A stretch of DNA of 64,000 nt, taken from NCBI RefSeq assembly GCF_004208525.1, contig NZ_SGIT01000004.1:124001-188000 (forward strand). Direction: 5' to 3'. The translations under genes were made by a program, and so were the position numbers. The notes under the pieces were generated by a model. It saw only the letters and a program-made list of their open reading frames with translations, was not told the DNA's origin and searched no databases. The stretch is from Sphingobacterium corticibacterium (GTDB taxonomy: Bacteria; Bacteroidota; Bacteroidia; Sphingobacteriales; Sphingobacteriaceae). Below are positions 53,076 to 61,855 of the stretch, piece after piece; within the stretch, counting starts at the first letter, position 1; each line of letters opens with the position of its first letter.

Positions 53076-53648
53076 ATGACGAAAGCGGAATTACGGATAA
53101 AATATAAACAAAGGCGTTCGCAGTTAACGGCGGCACAGTTCAGCGCTTTGAATAGTGGGATATGGCAACAGCTTTCACAATTTGATTGGGGAGGCATTCG
53201 TTACCTCCATACGTTTTTACCGATTGCGAAACAAAATGAACCGGATATGTGGTCGTTTATAACGGATGTCCGCGTGCATTATCCGGATATACATCTTGTT
53301 GTTAGCCGTTCTGAACCGAAAGACCATTCTATGAAACATTTTCTCCTAGAAGAAAATATCTTGCTAGCCGAAAATGTTTGGGGAATAGTAGAACCTATTG
53401 CGGGTGAAGTGGTAGCCGAGACCGCTTTAGACGTCGTATTGGTTCCGTTATTGATTGCGGACAAAGCGGGTAATAGAGTAGGATACGGGAAGGGATTCTA
53501 CGATCGTTTTTTAGCCAAGTGTAGACCCGATTGTCGAAAAATCGGTATATCACTCTTTGAACCCGTTGAAAAAATCGATGACGTAGATCCCTTGGATGTG
53601 CCGTTGGACACCCTGATAACGCCCAATCTTATTTATACAATATCCTGA
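53076..53648 (+). CDS. 5-formyltetrahydrofolate cyclo-ligase
   Basis: A 190-residue enzyme that converts 5-formyl-THF to 5,10-methenyl-THF with ATP. The signature VGYGKGFYDRFLA near residue 140 and an N-terminal KAELRIKYKQRR segment are present. The 3' end overlaps the last 20 bases of the convergent phosphatase gene at 53629. It is separated from efp by 72 bases. Confidence 0.94.
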   Translation: MTKAELRIKYKQRRSQLTAAQFSALNSGIWQQLSQFDWGGIRYLHTFLPIAKQNEPDMWSFITDVRVHYPDIHLVVSRSEPKDHSMKHFLLEENILLAENVWGIVEPIAGEVVAETALDVVLVPLLIADKAGNRVGYGKGFYDRFLAKCRPDCRKIGISLFEPVEKIDDVDPLDVPLDTLITPNLIYTIS

Positions 53649-54924
53649 ATTTTATCGTGTTGTCAATCTGTTTTAATTGCTTTAGAACATTTTTGTCATA
53701 TGCCGTATGAATATCGGTAACCGCATAACCCAATTCCCCTCTAGTCATTAGAAATTGGGAGATAATATTGATGTCGTTTTCTGCGTACACCTTATTTATC
53801 TGTGCCATGACGCCCGGTACATTCTTATGGATATGCAATAGCCGGTGTGCTTGCGTAAGTCGGGGCAAGGTCAGGTTAGGGAAATTGCGGCTCATATAGG
53901 TATCTCCGTTATTGATGAAGTCTGCCATACGTTTCGGAATAAACTCGGCATTCCGCTTTCTGTATTTTTTATCGTCAAAAACGACAATGCCTTTTTCCGT
54001 ACAGATATTTTTATTTACATGTCCCTTTGCATCACCCAGATAACCAATGGTCTTTAATTTGTCCGCTTGTGCGAGCTGTTCGTCGTCAACACGTATACTA
54101 TCAGCCAATAAAAGTAGACCTACATCTTTCGTATACTTTTCTTCGAAGGTCTCTTTTACCCGGACAGAAAAACCGTCCCGTTTTAGAATATGGACAGCAA
54201 TTTCCGGTACTTCACCCACAATAAGGCATAGAATACGGTTTTTAGGATACGAAATCGCACGCGGGAGATCGTTCACATATAAAAACTCATCAAAGCTAGG
54301 CGTAATGTGATCCGCTTTGTCCGTTACACTTTTACGGGAAATATTTTCTGTAAAAGCGAAGAACTTTTCAATTAGACCCGATTCCTTTAGCTGGAAGTCT
54401 GAATAACCGTCGCCAATACCGAATATTCTTCCGTCCAATTTAAGCTCGTTAAGCAGTTTGACTTTACCTCCTTCATCGGAAAGCGGGTTGTTCTCGTCAT
54501 ATCCGGTAATATTGCCATCGCTGTCAAATTTGAATGTATTGGCATATATATTTTCTTTCTGAATATGGTACGGTGTTACAACTGGTGTTATGAACTCCTT
54601 GAAACCGCCGGATACAATCAGGGCCGTATCTTTATGTTTTTTGAAAAATTCTTTATTTCGACCAAACGACCGGGATACCTTTTTTTTCAAATGGGTTACG
54701 AGTTTATCCAAATGGCTTCTGTTAGCATTTAAGAGCTGGACACGACCTGTTAGACTCTCCCGGAAGGAAATCTTTCCCTCCATGGCGAGGTTGGTATAAT
54801 CCTCTATTTGTTGATAGATTTTATCCTTGTCAGGATGATCTTGTAAGGATATTCTTGCTAATTCATCCAAAGCTTCGACTTGCGTAAACGTGCTATCGAA
54901 ATCGATGATGTAATAATTCTTCAT
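53629..54924 (-). CDS. Phosphoserine phosphatase fused to a shortened SerA (no NAD domain)
   Basis: A 431-residue fusion. Residues 1-215 are a HAD phosphoserine phosphatase: DFDSTFTQVEALDEL (nucleophile Asp8, Asp10), SGGFKEF and GDGYSDFQLK. From about 220 the chain resembles E. coli SerA: a fragment of its first domain (LLLADSIRVDDEQLAQADKL and GIVVFDD), then the C-terminal ACT domain (FPNLTLPRL, HRLLHIHKNVPGVM, ending IKFRILYK). The roughly 180-residue NAD-binding dehydrogenase domain is missing. The SerA remnant may sense serine. The gene overlaps the upstream epimerase by 4 bases. Confidence 0.88.
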   Translation of the reverse strand: MKNYYIIDFDSTFTQVEALDELARISLQDHPDKDKIYQQIEDYTNLAMEGKISFRESLTGRVQLLNANRSHLDKLVTHLKKKVSRSFGRNKEFFKKHKDTALIVSGGFKEFITPVVTPYHIQKENIYANTFKFDSDGNITGYDENNPLSDEGGKVKLLNELKLDGRIFGIGDGYSDFQLKESGLIEKFFAFTENISRKSVTDKADHITPSFDEFLYVNDLPRAISYPKNRILCLIVGEVPEIAVHILKRDGFSVRVKETFEEKYTKDVGLLLLADSIRVDDEQLAQADKLKTIGYLGDAKGHVNKNICTEKGIVVFDDKKYRKRNAEFIPKRMADFINNGDTYMSRNFPNLTLPRLTQAHRLLHIHKNVPGVMAQINKVYAENDINIISQFLMTRGELGYAVTDIHTAYDKNVLKQLKQIDNTIKFRILYK

Positions 54925-55895
54925 TTATAAGTTTTAAATTCAATACTCATTTCTTCCAACGTTACATCAACCGGCTTAAAACAGTATCCCGTTGCGTCGA
55001 TCAATTTCTTGTTCGAATAAGCCAGGTAAGCAGCCGAAGCTTTTGCGGTTTCACGCGTTAACGCCGGACGGCTTCCTTTGACATAAGCTACCATTTTCGC
55101 TATTCTCCAGGCTATACTCAGCATAAAAGGGTGTGCTTTAATCGTTGGAGCCGGTTTGCCAAGCAGTTTGGCGATACGCTCCAGTAAATTCTTATTGCTT
55201 AGGTTCTCACTATTAAGTACAAAGCGTTCACCCTGGATAGTACGATTATTCATCAGCAGTATCATGATTTTAGCCACATCTTCCACATCTACAATGCCTA
55301 CTGTTCCCGGCGGATATACTTTGATTCCCTTTTGAATTAAGTTGAAAATTGCGCCCGAACCCTTTTTGCCGGAACCTATACCCATAATGACCGATGGGTT
55401 GACGATAACAGCGTCCAAACCCTCCATAACGCCTCTCCACACCTCCATTTCGCTCTCATATTTAGAGCGTCCGTATTTGGAATGGTCTTCACCATCATCC
55501 CATTTACTTTGTTCAGAAATCAACTCGCCGATCTTTGGTGTGCCCAAAGCCGCGATGGAGCTAACGTGTACCAAGCGAGCACCGTGTTCCAGACAGAGAT
55601 TGACAATGTGTTTAGTACCTTCGATATTGGTGTGCAACATACTTGCCCAGTCTTCTTTTTGATAAGATATTTTGGCAGCACAATGATATACCTGTGTTAC
55701 ACCGTCAAAAACATCAGCTAAGGCAAAATAATCCGTGATATCAGCCGAAAACCATTCGACTAGGGAAGAGGAACGTAATAGCTCCGGGATTTCTGACTGT
55801 TCACGCTTGATGGCCAGAACAGCGTTTCCCTCATCGATTAACAGCTTAATCAATGTAGATCCTAAAAAGCCTGTTCCTCCTGTTACTAATATCAC
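54921..55895 (-). CDS. NAD-dependent epimerase/dehydratase (extended SDR)
   Basis: A 324-residue extended short-chain dehydrogenase. The NAD-binding GGTGFLGSTLIK lies at the N-terminus, with the catalytic YGRSKYESE (YxxxK) near residue 140 and HVSSIAALG supplying the Ser. The family includes sugar-nucleotide epimerases and dihydroflavonol reductase-like enzymes; the substrate is not evident. The start codon is GTG at 55895, only 4 bases from a -7 box. Its stop overlaps the next gene's start (ATGA). Confidence 0.88.
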   Translation of the reverse strand: MILVTGGTGFLGSTLIKLLIDEGNAVLAIKREQSEIPELLRSSSLVEWFSADITDYFALADVFDGVTQVYHCAAKISYQKEDWASMLHTNIEGTKHIVNLCLEHGARLVHVSSIAALGTPKIGELISEQSKWDDGEDHSKYGRSKYESEMEVWRGVMEGLDAVIVNPSVIMGIGSGKKGSGAIFNLIQKGIKVYPPGTVGIVDVEDVAKIMILLMNNRTIQGERFVLNSENLSNKNLLERIAKLLGKPAPTIKAHPFMLSIAWRIAKMVAYVKGSRPALTRETAKASAAYLAYSNKKLIDATGYCFKPVDVTLEEMSIEFKTYK

Positions 55896-55899
55896 CGAC

Positions 55900-55907
55900 C
55901 AAAGATA
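55900..55907 (-). promoter_or_regulatory. Bacteroidota -7 box for the epimerase-phosphatase operon
   Basis: The minus strand reads TATCTTTG and ends 4 bases before the GTG start. The mRNA would be leaderless or nearly so. Confidence 0.6.
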
Positions 55908-55986
55908 GCCTATATTTTTTTTCTTTTCACAATTTGTGGAAACTTTCGCTTTTGAGTTTTTAAATATTAGCTTTTACTTTGTTAAC

Positions 55987-57174
55987 ATGTCTTTAGCTGA
56001 TTTCTTTACACCTATCCTAACACAGGACTTTTGTTCGGGTACCGATTTTTATAACTCACAATTCGGAAAAATTATACAGGCATATGAAGTTTCTTTCCCA
56101 GATCTGGAAGATGTCGAAAAAAAACCACATATAGCCTTAGTGGGGGTCGAAGAGGAGCGAGCATCTAGTAATAATGGGGGAGTGAAAAAATCGCCAAATG
56201 CGGTGCGGAAACATTTCTATAACCTCTATCAAGGCGATTATGATGTGCGTATTGCAGATTTAGGTAATATTCAAGCCGGAGCAACCATACAAGATACATA
56301 CATCGCGTTAAAAACAGTGGTAGAAGAATTGGTTAAGCAAGATATATTGCCCATTATTATAGGTGGGGGGCAAGATCTTACCTATGCCCAATATACAGGC
56401 TATGAAGGATTGGAGCAACGTGTTGAAGTAGCCATCATCGATGCCCGATTTGATTTGGATCAAGATCATGTGGAGAACACACCACTAAACTCCAATACGT
56501 ATCTCAACCACATTATACTGCATCAACCCGACTATCTCTTTAATCTGAGCAATCTTGCTTATCAAACCTATTTAGTAAGCAAGGAATCCATTAATATGTA
56601 TGATAAGCTGTTTTTTAGTACCATGCGAATTGGCATGATGGCAGGCAAGCTCGATCAGGCCGAGCCGCTGATTCGTGCTGCGGATATGGTCAGCTTTGAT
56701 GTAGGTGCTATACGAGCTTCCGAAGCGCCGGGCAATGCGAACGCCAATCCGAACGGATTATATGGAGACGAAGCTTGCCAGTTAGCGCGCTACGCGGGAA
56801 TGTCCGATAAGTGTTCGTCGATTGGCTTTTACGAATATAATCCAATCTTTGACCCCATGGGGCATACAGGTAGCTTGGTCGCACAGATGATATGGTGTTT
56901 TATTGACGGATTTTATAACCGCAAAAACGATACGCCGGTAATTCCAAAATCAGCTTATATTATTTATCGTACGACTTTAGAAAATGATGATTACGAATTG
57001 ATTTTTGTTAAAAGTAAAAAATCCGATCGATGGTGGATGCAAGTGCCGTATTTTGGATCAAGGTCGGTAAACGAACGGTATTATTGGGTGCCTTGTCGTT
57101 ATGAAGACTACCAACAAGCGGTCGGGGGGGATATGCCTGACCTTTGGTGGAAAACCCATCAAAAACTACAATAG
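55987..57174 (+). CDS. Arginase-fold protein (annotated formimidoylglutamase) with lost metal ligands
   Basis: A 395-residue member of the ureohydrolase family. The three metal motifs are recognisable but altered: GGGQDL has Gln129 for the His of GGDHS; DARFD (152-156) has Arg154 for the His of DAHxD; and SFDVGA (from 236) has Gly240 for the second Asp. Three of the six Mn ligands are therefore gone. The C-terminal 90 residues (about 305-395) are an extra domain with many aromatic residues. Hydrolysis of formimidoylglutamate or arginine looks unlikely. ATG 55987 chosen over GTG 55936. Confidence 0.85.
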   Translation: MSLADFFTPILTQDFCSGTDFYNSQFGKIIQAYEVSFPDLEDVEKKPHIALVGVEEERASSNNGGVKKSPNAVRKHFYNLYQGDYDVRIADLGNIQAGATIQDTYIALKTVVEELVKQDILPIIIGGGQDLTYAQYTGYEGLEQRVEVAIIDARFDLDQDHVENTPLNSNTYLNHIILHQPDYLFNLSNLAYQTYLVSKESINMYDKLFFSTMRIGMMAGKLDQAEPLIRAADMVSFDVGAIRASEAPGNANANPNGLYGDEACQLARYAGMSDKCSSIGFYEYNPIFDPMGHTGSLVAQMIWCFIDGFYNRKNDTPVIPKSAYIIYRTTLENDDYELIFVKSKKSDRWWMQVPYFGSRSVNERYYWVPCRYEDYQQAVGGDMPDLWWKTHQKLQ

Positions 57175-57184
57175 AGTAGGTCTT

Positions 57185-58504
57185 ATGGATACATTGTCAC
57201 TTTTCCTCATCATCGTCTTGTTCGGTATTCTTATCGGTGTACTCTGGCTGCAGGTCCATAAGGTGCCAAAAAGTGTCTTACGGCAAGTCGAAGAGGAGAA
57301 GAACGCGGCCGCTATAGAGCTGGCTAAAGTGCAAGAAAGAGAGCGGCTGCTACAGCAAGGAAAAGAACGTGTTGAACAGGCACTTGAAAACGAACGTCGT
57401 GAACGGTCGGCCGTGGAGCGAACACTCGAAAGTACCCATGCATATCTGCAGGCACAACAAGAGAAATATCAAACCCAACAAGAAGAAATGCAGCAATTGC
57501 GAAAGCAATTTCATTTAGAATTTCAACAGATGGCGAATGCTATTCTCGAAGAAAAGACCCAGAAATTTACAGCAGTTAACCAACAGCACCTCGATCAGAT
57601 ACTTACCCCATTAAAGGAAAAAATTACAACGTTCGAGGAGAAGGTCGAGCGAACCTACCAACAGGAAGCTGCGGAACGTAACGTATTGAAAGGCGTGGTA
57701 GAGCAGCTCATGCAGCAAAGTATGCTGATAAAAAATGAGGCGAATAACCTCACCAAAGCATTGAAAGGCGATAGCAAAAAGCAAGGGTCTTGGGGCGAGA
57801 TTATTTTGGAGCGGGTGTTAGAGCGTTCGGGTTTGGTGAAGGATCAAGAATACCGGTTGCAGGTGGTATTTGGCGATGACAATAGCCGGAAGATTCCCGA
57901 TGCCATTGTCTTGCTCCCTGAAAATAAACATTTGGTCATTGATGCCAAAGTGTCATTGACCGCCTACGAACGTTGGGTGAACGAGGAAAATGAAACAGAG
58001 CAAGCGCAGCACCTAAGGCAACATGTCCAATCCATTGAATCGCATGTCCGTCAACTATCCGCGAAAAATTACCACGACCTCTATGGTATCGATTCTCCCG
58101 ATTTTGTTTTGCTGTTTATGCCGATAGAATCCGCTTTGAGCATAGCGATTAAAGAAAAACCAGATTTGTTTTCCGACGCGTGGGATAGGAGAGTAGTTAT
58201 TGTAGCGCCTTCTACGCTACTGGCAACATTACGCACGATTGCCAGTGTGTGGGTGCAGGAACGCCAAAACCGTAACGTGCTGGAAATCGCCAAAGAGGCT
58301 GGGATGCTTTATGATAAGTTCGTCGGCTTTTTGAACGATATGCAGCAGTTAGAAAACCATTTATTGCGCGCATCTGAAAAACATCAGGAGGCTATGCGAA
58401 AGCTTTCTTCCGGTACCGGAAATGTGATTAAGAAAGTAGAAAACCTGAAGCAACTCGGCGCAAAAGCAAATAAACAGATTGATCCGAAATATTTTTCGTC
58501 CTAA
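57185..58504 (+). CDS. rmuC: DNA recombination protein RmuC
   Basis: A 439-residue protein of the RmuC family, which limits inversions at short repeats and is nuclease-like. An N-terminal membrane helix (about 3-20) is followed by a long coiled coil (about 25-180) and the RmuC core (about 185-400: KKQGSWGEIILERVLERSG, HLVIDAKVSLTAYERW, PDFVLLFMPIESALS). Normal length. It starts 10 bases after the arginase-fold gene. Confidence 0.94.
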   Translation: MDTLSLFLIIVLFGILIGVLWLQVHKVPKSVLRQVEEEKNAAAIELAKVQERERLLQQGKERVEQALENERRERSAVERTLESTHAYLQAQQEKYQTQQEEMQQLRKQFHLEFQQMANAILEEKTQKFTAVNQQHLDQILTPLKEKITTFEEKVERTYQQEAAERNVLKGVVEQLMQQSMLIKNEANNLTKALKGDSKKQGSWGEIILERVLERSGLVKDQEYRLQVVFGDDNSRKIPDAIVLLPENKHLVIDAKVSLTAYERWVNEENETEQAQHLRQHVQSIESHVRQLSAKNYHDLYGIDSPDFVLLFMPIESALSIAIKEKPDLFSDAWDRRVVIVAPSTLLATLRTIASVWVQERQNRNVLEIAKEAGMLYDKFVGFLNDMQQLENHLLRASEKHQEAMRKLSSGTGNVIKKVENLKQLGAKANKQIDPKYFSS

Positions 58505-58570
58505 ATTTTCTATATTAGATGGTATGCATCCGATCATTTGCCCGTATTATTTGCAGAGATAGAACTAACC

Positions 58571-58915
58571 CTACCGTAATTTCTCGTTTTGCTGATGTCG
58601 GTCAGCGTCCCGGATGGATTTCTTTTCCAAGTTTTTTTGCAAGGCATCGGTAAGGTCTATGCCCGTTTGATTGGCGAGACAAATAAGGACAAATAACACG
58701 TCTGCCATTTCATCTCCTAAATTGACCTCTTTATCCGATTTTTTAAACGATTGCTCCCCATATTGCCGGGCCATAATTCGCGCCACTTCACCTACCTCTT
58801 CCATCAACATGGCTGTATTCGTTAATTCGTTGAAATAACGTACACCCGTACTGTTTATCCATTTGTCAACGATTTCTTGCGCTTCTTTTATTGTCATATT
58901 TTTCTTTTTACTCAT
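58571..58915 (-). CDS. MazG-like nucleotide pyrophosphohydrolase
   Basis: A 114-residue member of the MazG/iMazG group that cleaves NTPs or dNTPs to monophosphates. The helical metal site is visible as MEEVGEVARIMAR and NLGDEMADVLFVLIC. Normal length for the short single-domain type. Its start overlaps the end of dtd by 8 bases, so the two are translated from one message. Confidence 0.9.
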   Translation of the reverse strand: MSKKKNMTIKEAQEIVDKWINSTGVRYFNELTNTAMLMEEVGEVARIMARQYGEQSFKKSDKEVNLGDEMADVLFVLICLANQTGIDLTDALQKNLEKKSIRDADRHQQNEKLR

Positions 58916-59354
58916 TACTATCCATAACGATCGTCACTGGACCATCGTTGCGTAAGTCGATTTTCATGTCCGCTCCAAAAATACCCATTTGTACCTGTTT
59001 ATTTAATAATGCTGATAGGCGTTTCCCCATGTGGAGATACAAAGGTTTTGCTTTGTCCGGCTTTGCTGCACGGATAAAAGAAGGACGATTACCTTTCTTC
59101 GTCTGGGCAATCAACGTGAATTGCGATATAAGAAGGATATTGCCGTCGATATCTCGAACAGACCTGTTCATCAAACCAGCATCGTCTGAAAAAATACGAA
59201 GACTAGCTAGTTTTTGCGCCAACCATTCCAGCTCTTTCTCAGTATCATTTTCTTCTACACCCAATAATACCAATAATCCCTCTTTGATGGCACCAGTACA
59301 GACGCTATCTACCGTACACGCGGCGTGTGTAACCCGTTGTATAACTGCTCGCAT
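58908..59354 (-). CDS. dtd: D-aminoacyl-tRNA deacylase
   Basis: A 148-residue proofreading enzyme that removes D-amino acids and Gly from mischarged tRNA. The two family motifs are present: LISQFTLIA with the SQFTL nucleophile site and LRNDGPVTIVMDS with NxGPVT. Normal length. It is first of a two-gene unit with the MazG-like gene. Confidence 0.96.
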   Translation of the reverse strand: MRAVIQRVTHAACTVDSVCTGAIKEGLLVLLGVEENDTEKELEWLAQKLASLRIFSDDAGLMNRSVRDIDGNILLISQFTLIAQTKKGNRPSFIRAAKPDKAKPLYLHMGKRLSALLNKQVQMGIFGADMKIDLRNDGPVTIVMDSNE

Positions 59355-59421
59355 CCTGCAAATTAGAAATAAAAAGCTTTACTCCAGCTCTCATCAACAA
59401 AATAAAAGAAAATATATCTTC

Positions 59422-61587
59422 TTAAAACCGGATATTTAAACCGAACAAGAAGTTTGTCTCTGCTTGCGGATAATACGCGTTACCGTAGAGGCGCGTTCCA
59501 TTAGGCGTAATACCACCGTAGGTATAGCCGTGCGACTCATATTTTTCATTGAAAATATTGTTGATGGCTAAATTTGCATCTATATTGTCTATGCCCAACA
59601 AGGAGAAATTATAGCGTAGGCGCAGATTATTTACAAAGAAAGGATCCACGCTACGGTCTGCAGACTGAGTGTTGTCTAAGTACTGTCTCGATACGTATTT
59701 GCTGGCTATACTGAATTCCAGTGGCTGTATGGGTGAATAAGAAAGTTCGTTGGACAGGATAACCGATGGTGAGAACGAGATGGTTGTTGAGCGGTAATGT
59801 TGTGCTACCTGCGGTTCGCTCAGTTCATTCCAGTCCTCGTCCATAACCGTAAGATATTCCGTGTAGTTCTTGATTTTGTTTTCGCTAAGGCCGGCAGTAG
59901 CTTTCCATCTAAACTGTTCCGATATTTGCCAAGCACCGTCCAACTCCAATCCAATGCGGTAACTGTCGGGCACATTTTCTCGTATTGATCCGCCCACATT
60001 GTTGATCTCCCCTGTCCGTATGAGCTGATCTTTATAGAACATACCATATATGTTGGCTCCGATGTTTAAAGACTCCTTCCTTAATCGATATCCTGCTTCG
60101 ATATTGTGCATTTTTTCTGGCTTCGGACGTGCATTTGGAGACGACTCGACAAAGTCATCTCGTACAGGTTCCTTATTGCCAAAGGCATACGAAGTATAGA
60201 TGCTTGTGGTTGGTGAAAGAATATAGGTTGCACCTATTTTGGGGTTGAAGAAATGATGTTTTACATTCACATCTGCCAATTCCAGATTGTGGTTGTAACC
60301 CTCGAACGTGTAATCCACCATTCGATACTGTAAATCTGTATACAGACGCATGGCACCAAAAGTAGCATTCCATTTACCGTACACATTGACATCATTTTTC
60401 TCTGCGTCGTTGAAATAATATTTGTCGCCTAATTGACTGCTCGAAGCATACTGCGCCCAAATTACTTCACCATAATGATCGCCACGGTATTGATTAGCAC
60501 CTCCACCAAAAATCAAATTGTGGTTTTCATTCACTGTATGATGTATGGAAAATACGGTTCCGTAAAAATAGTTGTCTAACCAACGTCGGCGGACGAGATC
60601 CGTGCTATCGATGGTTGTGCCACCAATTTCAATGGGTACAAAATTATATCCACTAAAAGACTGGTCTTCTTTATATTCTTCATAATATCCCGCACCTCGT
60701 GTATAATGCAAAGCCATATTGAGTGTTGTCCGTTCAGACGCAAAATAATTATAGTGAAGATGGTGGTGTGTCTGCGTATAGTTATCCGTTTGATTTTCAT
60801 ACGTAAATCCATTATAGCGACGATTTTTGGCCAACATTTCTTCTGGAACACCATCCCAGGCTTGGTAGGTTTTCTCCTTGCCAGAGAACACAGTAGCTTT
60901 TAAATGATGTTTTTTACCATAATATCCTGCGTCGACATAGAAAGATTTTAAATCAGAGGAAGCGCGTTCGATATAGCCATCGGAGCTAATCTTGGACAAT
61001 CGTGCATTAAAGGCAAATTTATCCTTGATTAACCCTGAACCGACTTTAACGGTGTTTTTCCACGTATTATAAGAACCTACACTGTTATTGAGTTCGGCGT
61101 ATGGGTTTGGTTGCAATGCATCCGATTGGATATTAAGAGAGGCGCCAAAAGCTCCGGAACCGTTGGTCGAAGTGCCTATACCGCGTTGAATCTGGATGCT
61201 TTCCGTACTTGATGCGAAATCTGGTAGGTTGACAAAAAAAGATCCCATACTCTCGGCATCGTTCAATGGAATACCATTCAAGGTAACATTGATGCGCTGA
61301 TTATCCGATCCGCGGATCGTCATATTGGTGTAGCCGATTCCCGCGCCGGCATCCGAACCGATAACGACGGACGGTGTTTGATCGAGGAGATAGGGAACAT
61401 CCTGTGCCAGGTTACCCTGTTTAATATCTTCTTTCGATAGGTTTTTATACGTCGTAGCGGCATTATCTCCCGCTCGGGTAGCCATAACCTGTACTTCGTC
61501 GAGCACACGAGCGGTGTCCGGCTTTTGTGCATAAGCGATGAATGCTCCTAGAAGCATGACCATGGTCATCAATCCATGTTTTAACAT
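59422..61587 (-). CDS. TonB-dependent outer-membrane receptor under TPP riboswitch control
   Basis: A 721-residue receptor. A signal peptide (cut near AYAQ, about residue 21) is followed by the plug domain (about 30-150: NMTIRGSDNQRINVTLNGIP) and a 22-strand barrel that ends in an aromatic residue (LFGLNIRF). No CarboxypepD_reg domain precedes the plug. The TPP aptamer immediately upstream (61653-61760) indicates import of thiamine or a thiamine precursor, as established for TPP-regulated TonB receptors in Bacteroidota. TonB and the inner-membrane carrier are elsewhere. Confidence 0.94.
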   Translation of the reverse strand: MLKHGLMTMVMLLGAFIAYAQKPDTARVLDEVQVMATRAGDNAATTYKNLSKEDIKQGNLAQDVPYLLDQTPSVVIGSDAGAGIGYTNMTIRGSDNQRINVTLNGIPLNDAESMGSFFVNLPDFASSTESIQIQRGIGTSTNGSGAFGASLNIQSDALQPNPYAELNNSVGSYNTWKNTVKVGSGLIKDKFAFNARLSKISSDGYIERASSDLKSFYVDAGYYGKKHHLKATVFSGKEKTYQAWDGVPEEMLAKNRRYNGFTYENQTDNYTQTHHHLHYNYFASERTTLNMALHYTRGAGYYEEYKEDQSFSGYNFVPIEIGGTTIDSTDLVRRRWLDNYFYGTVFSIHHTVNENHNLIFGGGANQYRGDHYGEVIWAQYASSSQLGDKYYFNDAEKNDVNVYGKWNATFGAMRLYTDLQYRMVDYTFEGYNHNLELADVNVKHHFFNPKIGATYILSPTTSIYTSYAFGNKEPVRDDFVESSPNARPKPEKMHNIEAGYRLRKESLNIGANIYGMFYKDQLIRTGEINNVGGSIRENVPDSYRIGLELDGAWQISEQFRWKATAGLSENKIKNYTEYLTVMDEDWNELSEPQVAQHYRSTTISFSPSVILSNELSYSPIQPLEFSIASKYVSRQYLDNTQSADRSVDPFFVNNLRLRYNFSLLGIDNIDANLAINNIFNEKYESHGYTYGGITPNGTRLYGNAYYPQAETNFLFGLNIRF

Positions 61588-61652
61588 AAAAAATAATTAA
61601 ACTTCGTTAAACATACTATTACCAGGGGTTAGCAACAGCTTATTATTTAACT

Positions 61653-61760
61653 AACCTTCCCTACGCCAGCATTATCTGGATCAGGTGCGTCTCGCTTTTA
61701 TGCGAAACTTGGGTATAATCTCAGCCCGTCTTTGTGTTCAAACAAACAAGGCACCCCTTT
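61653..61760 (-). promoter_or_regulatory. TPP (THI-element) riboswitch
   Basis: The minus strand carries the conserved aptamer segments in order: GGGGTGCC, GGGCTGAGA then ACCC, ACCTGATCCAGATAATGC and GGCGTAGGGAAGGT. It lies about 65 bases before the start codon of the TonB receptor. GGTTAG at its end could pair with CTAACC at 61627-61632, which is a plausible switching hairpin. Thiamine pyrophosphate should repress the gene. Confidence 0.95.
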
Positions 61761-61769
61761 CGATAGAGG

Positions 61770-61800
61770 CAAAAGTAAAGATTAATTCGGTATTTTCAAA
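61770..61800 (-). promoter_or_regulatory. Complete Bacteroidota promoter for the riboswitch transcript
   Basis: On the minus strand TTTG (61797-61800), a 19-base spacer and TACTTTTG (61770-61777) match the -33/-7 consensus exactly. The transcript would begin just before the TPP aptamer. Confidence 0.75.
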
Positions 61801-61855
61801 TTATGGCGTCATTTTTGCGTATATATAAGAATAACAAATTATTTCAATTAGTTAA

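Noticed and set aside
53629..53648. Overlap of convergent genes as a regulatory element
   Set aside because: A 20-base tail overlap is common in compact genomes; nothing else marks it.
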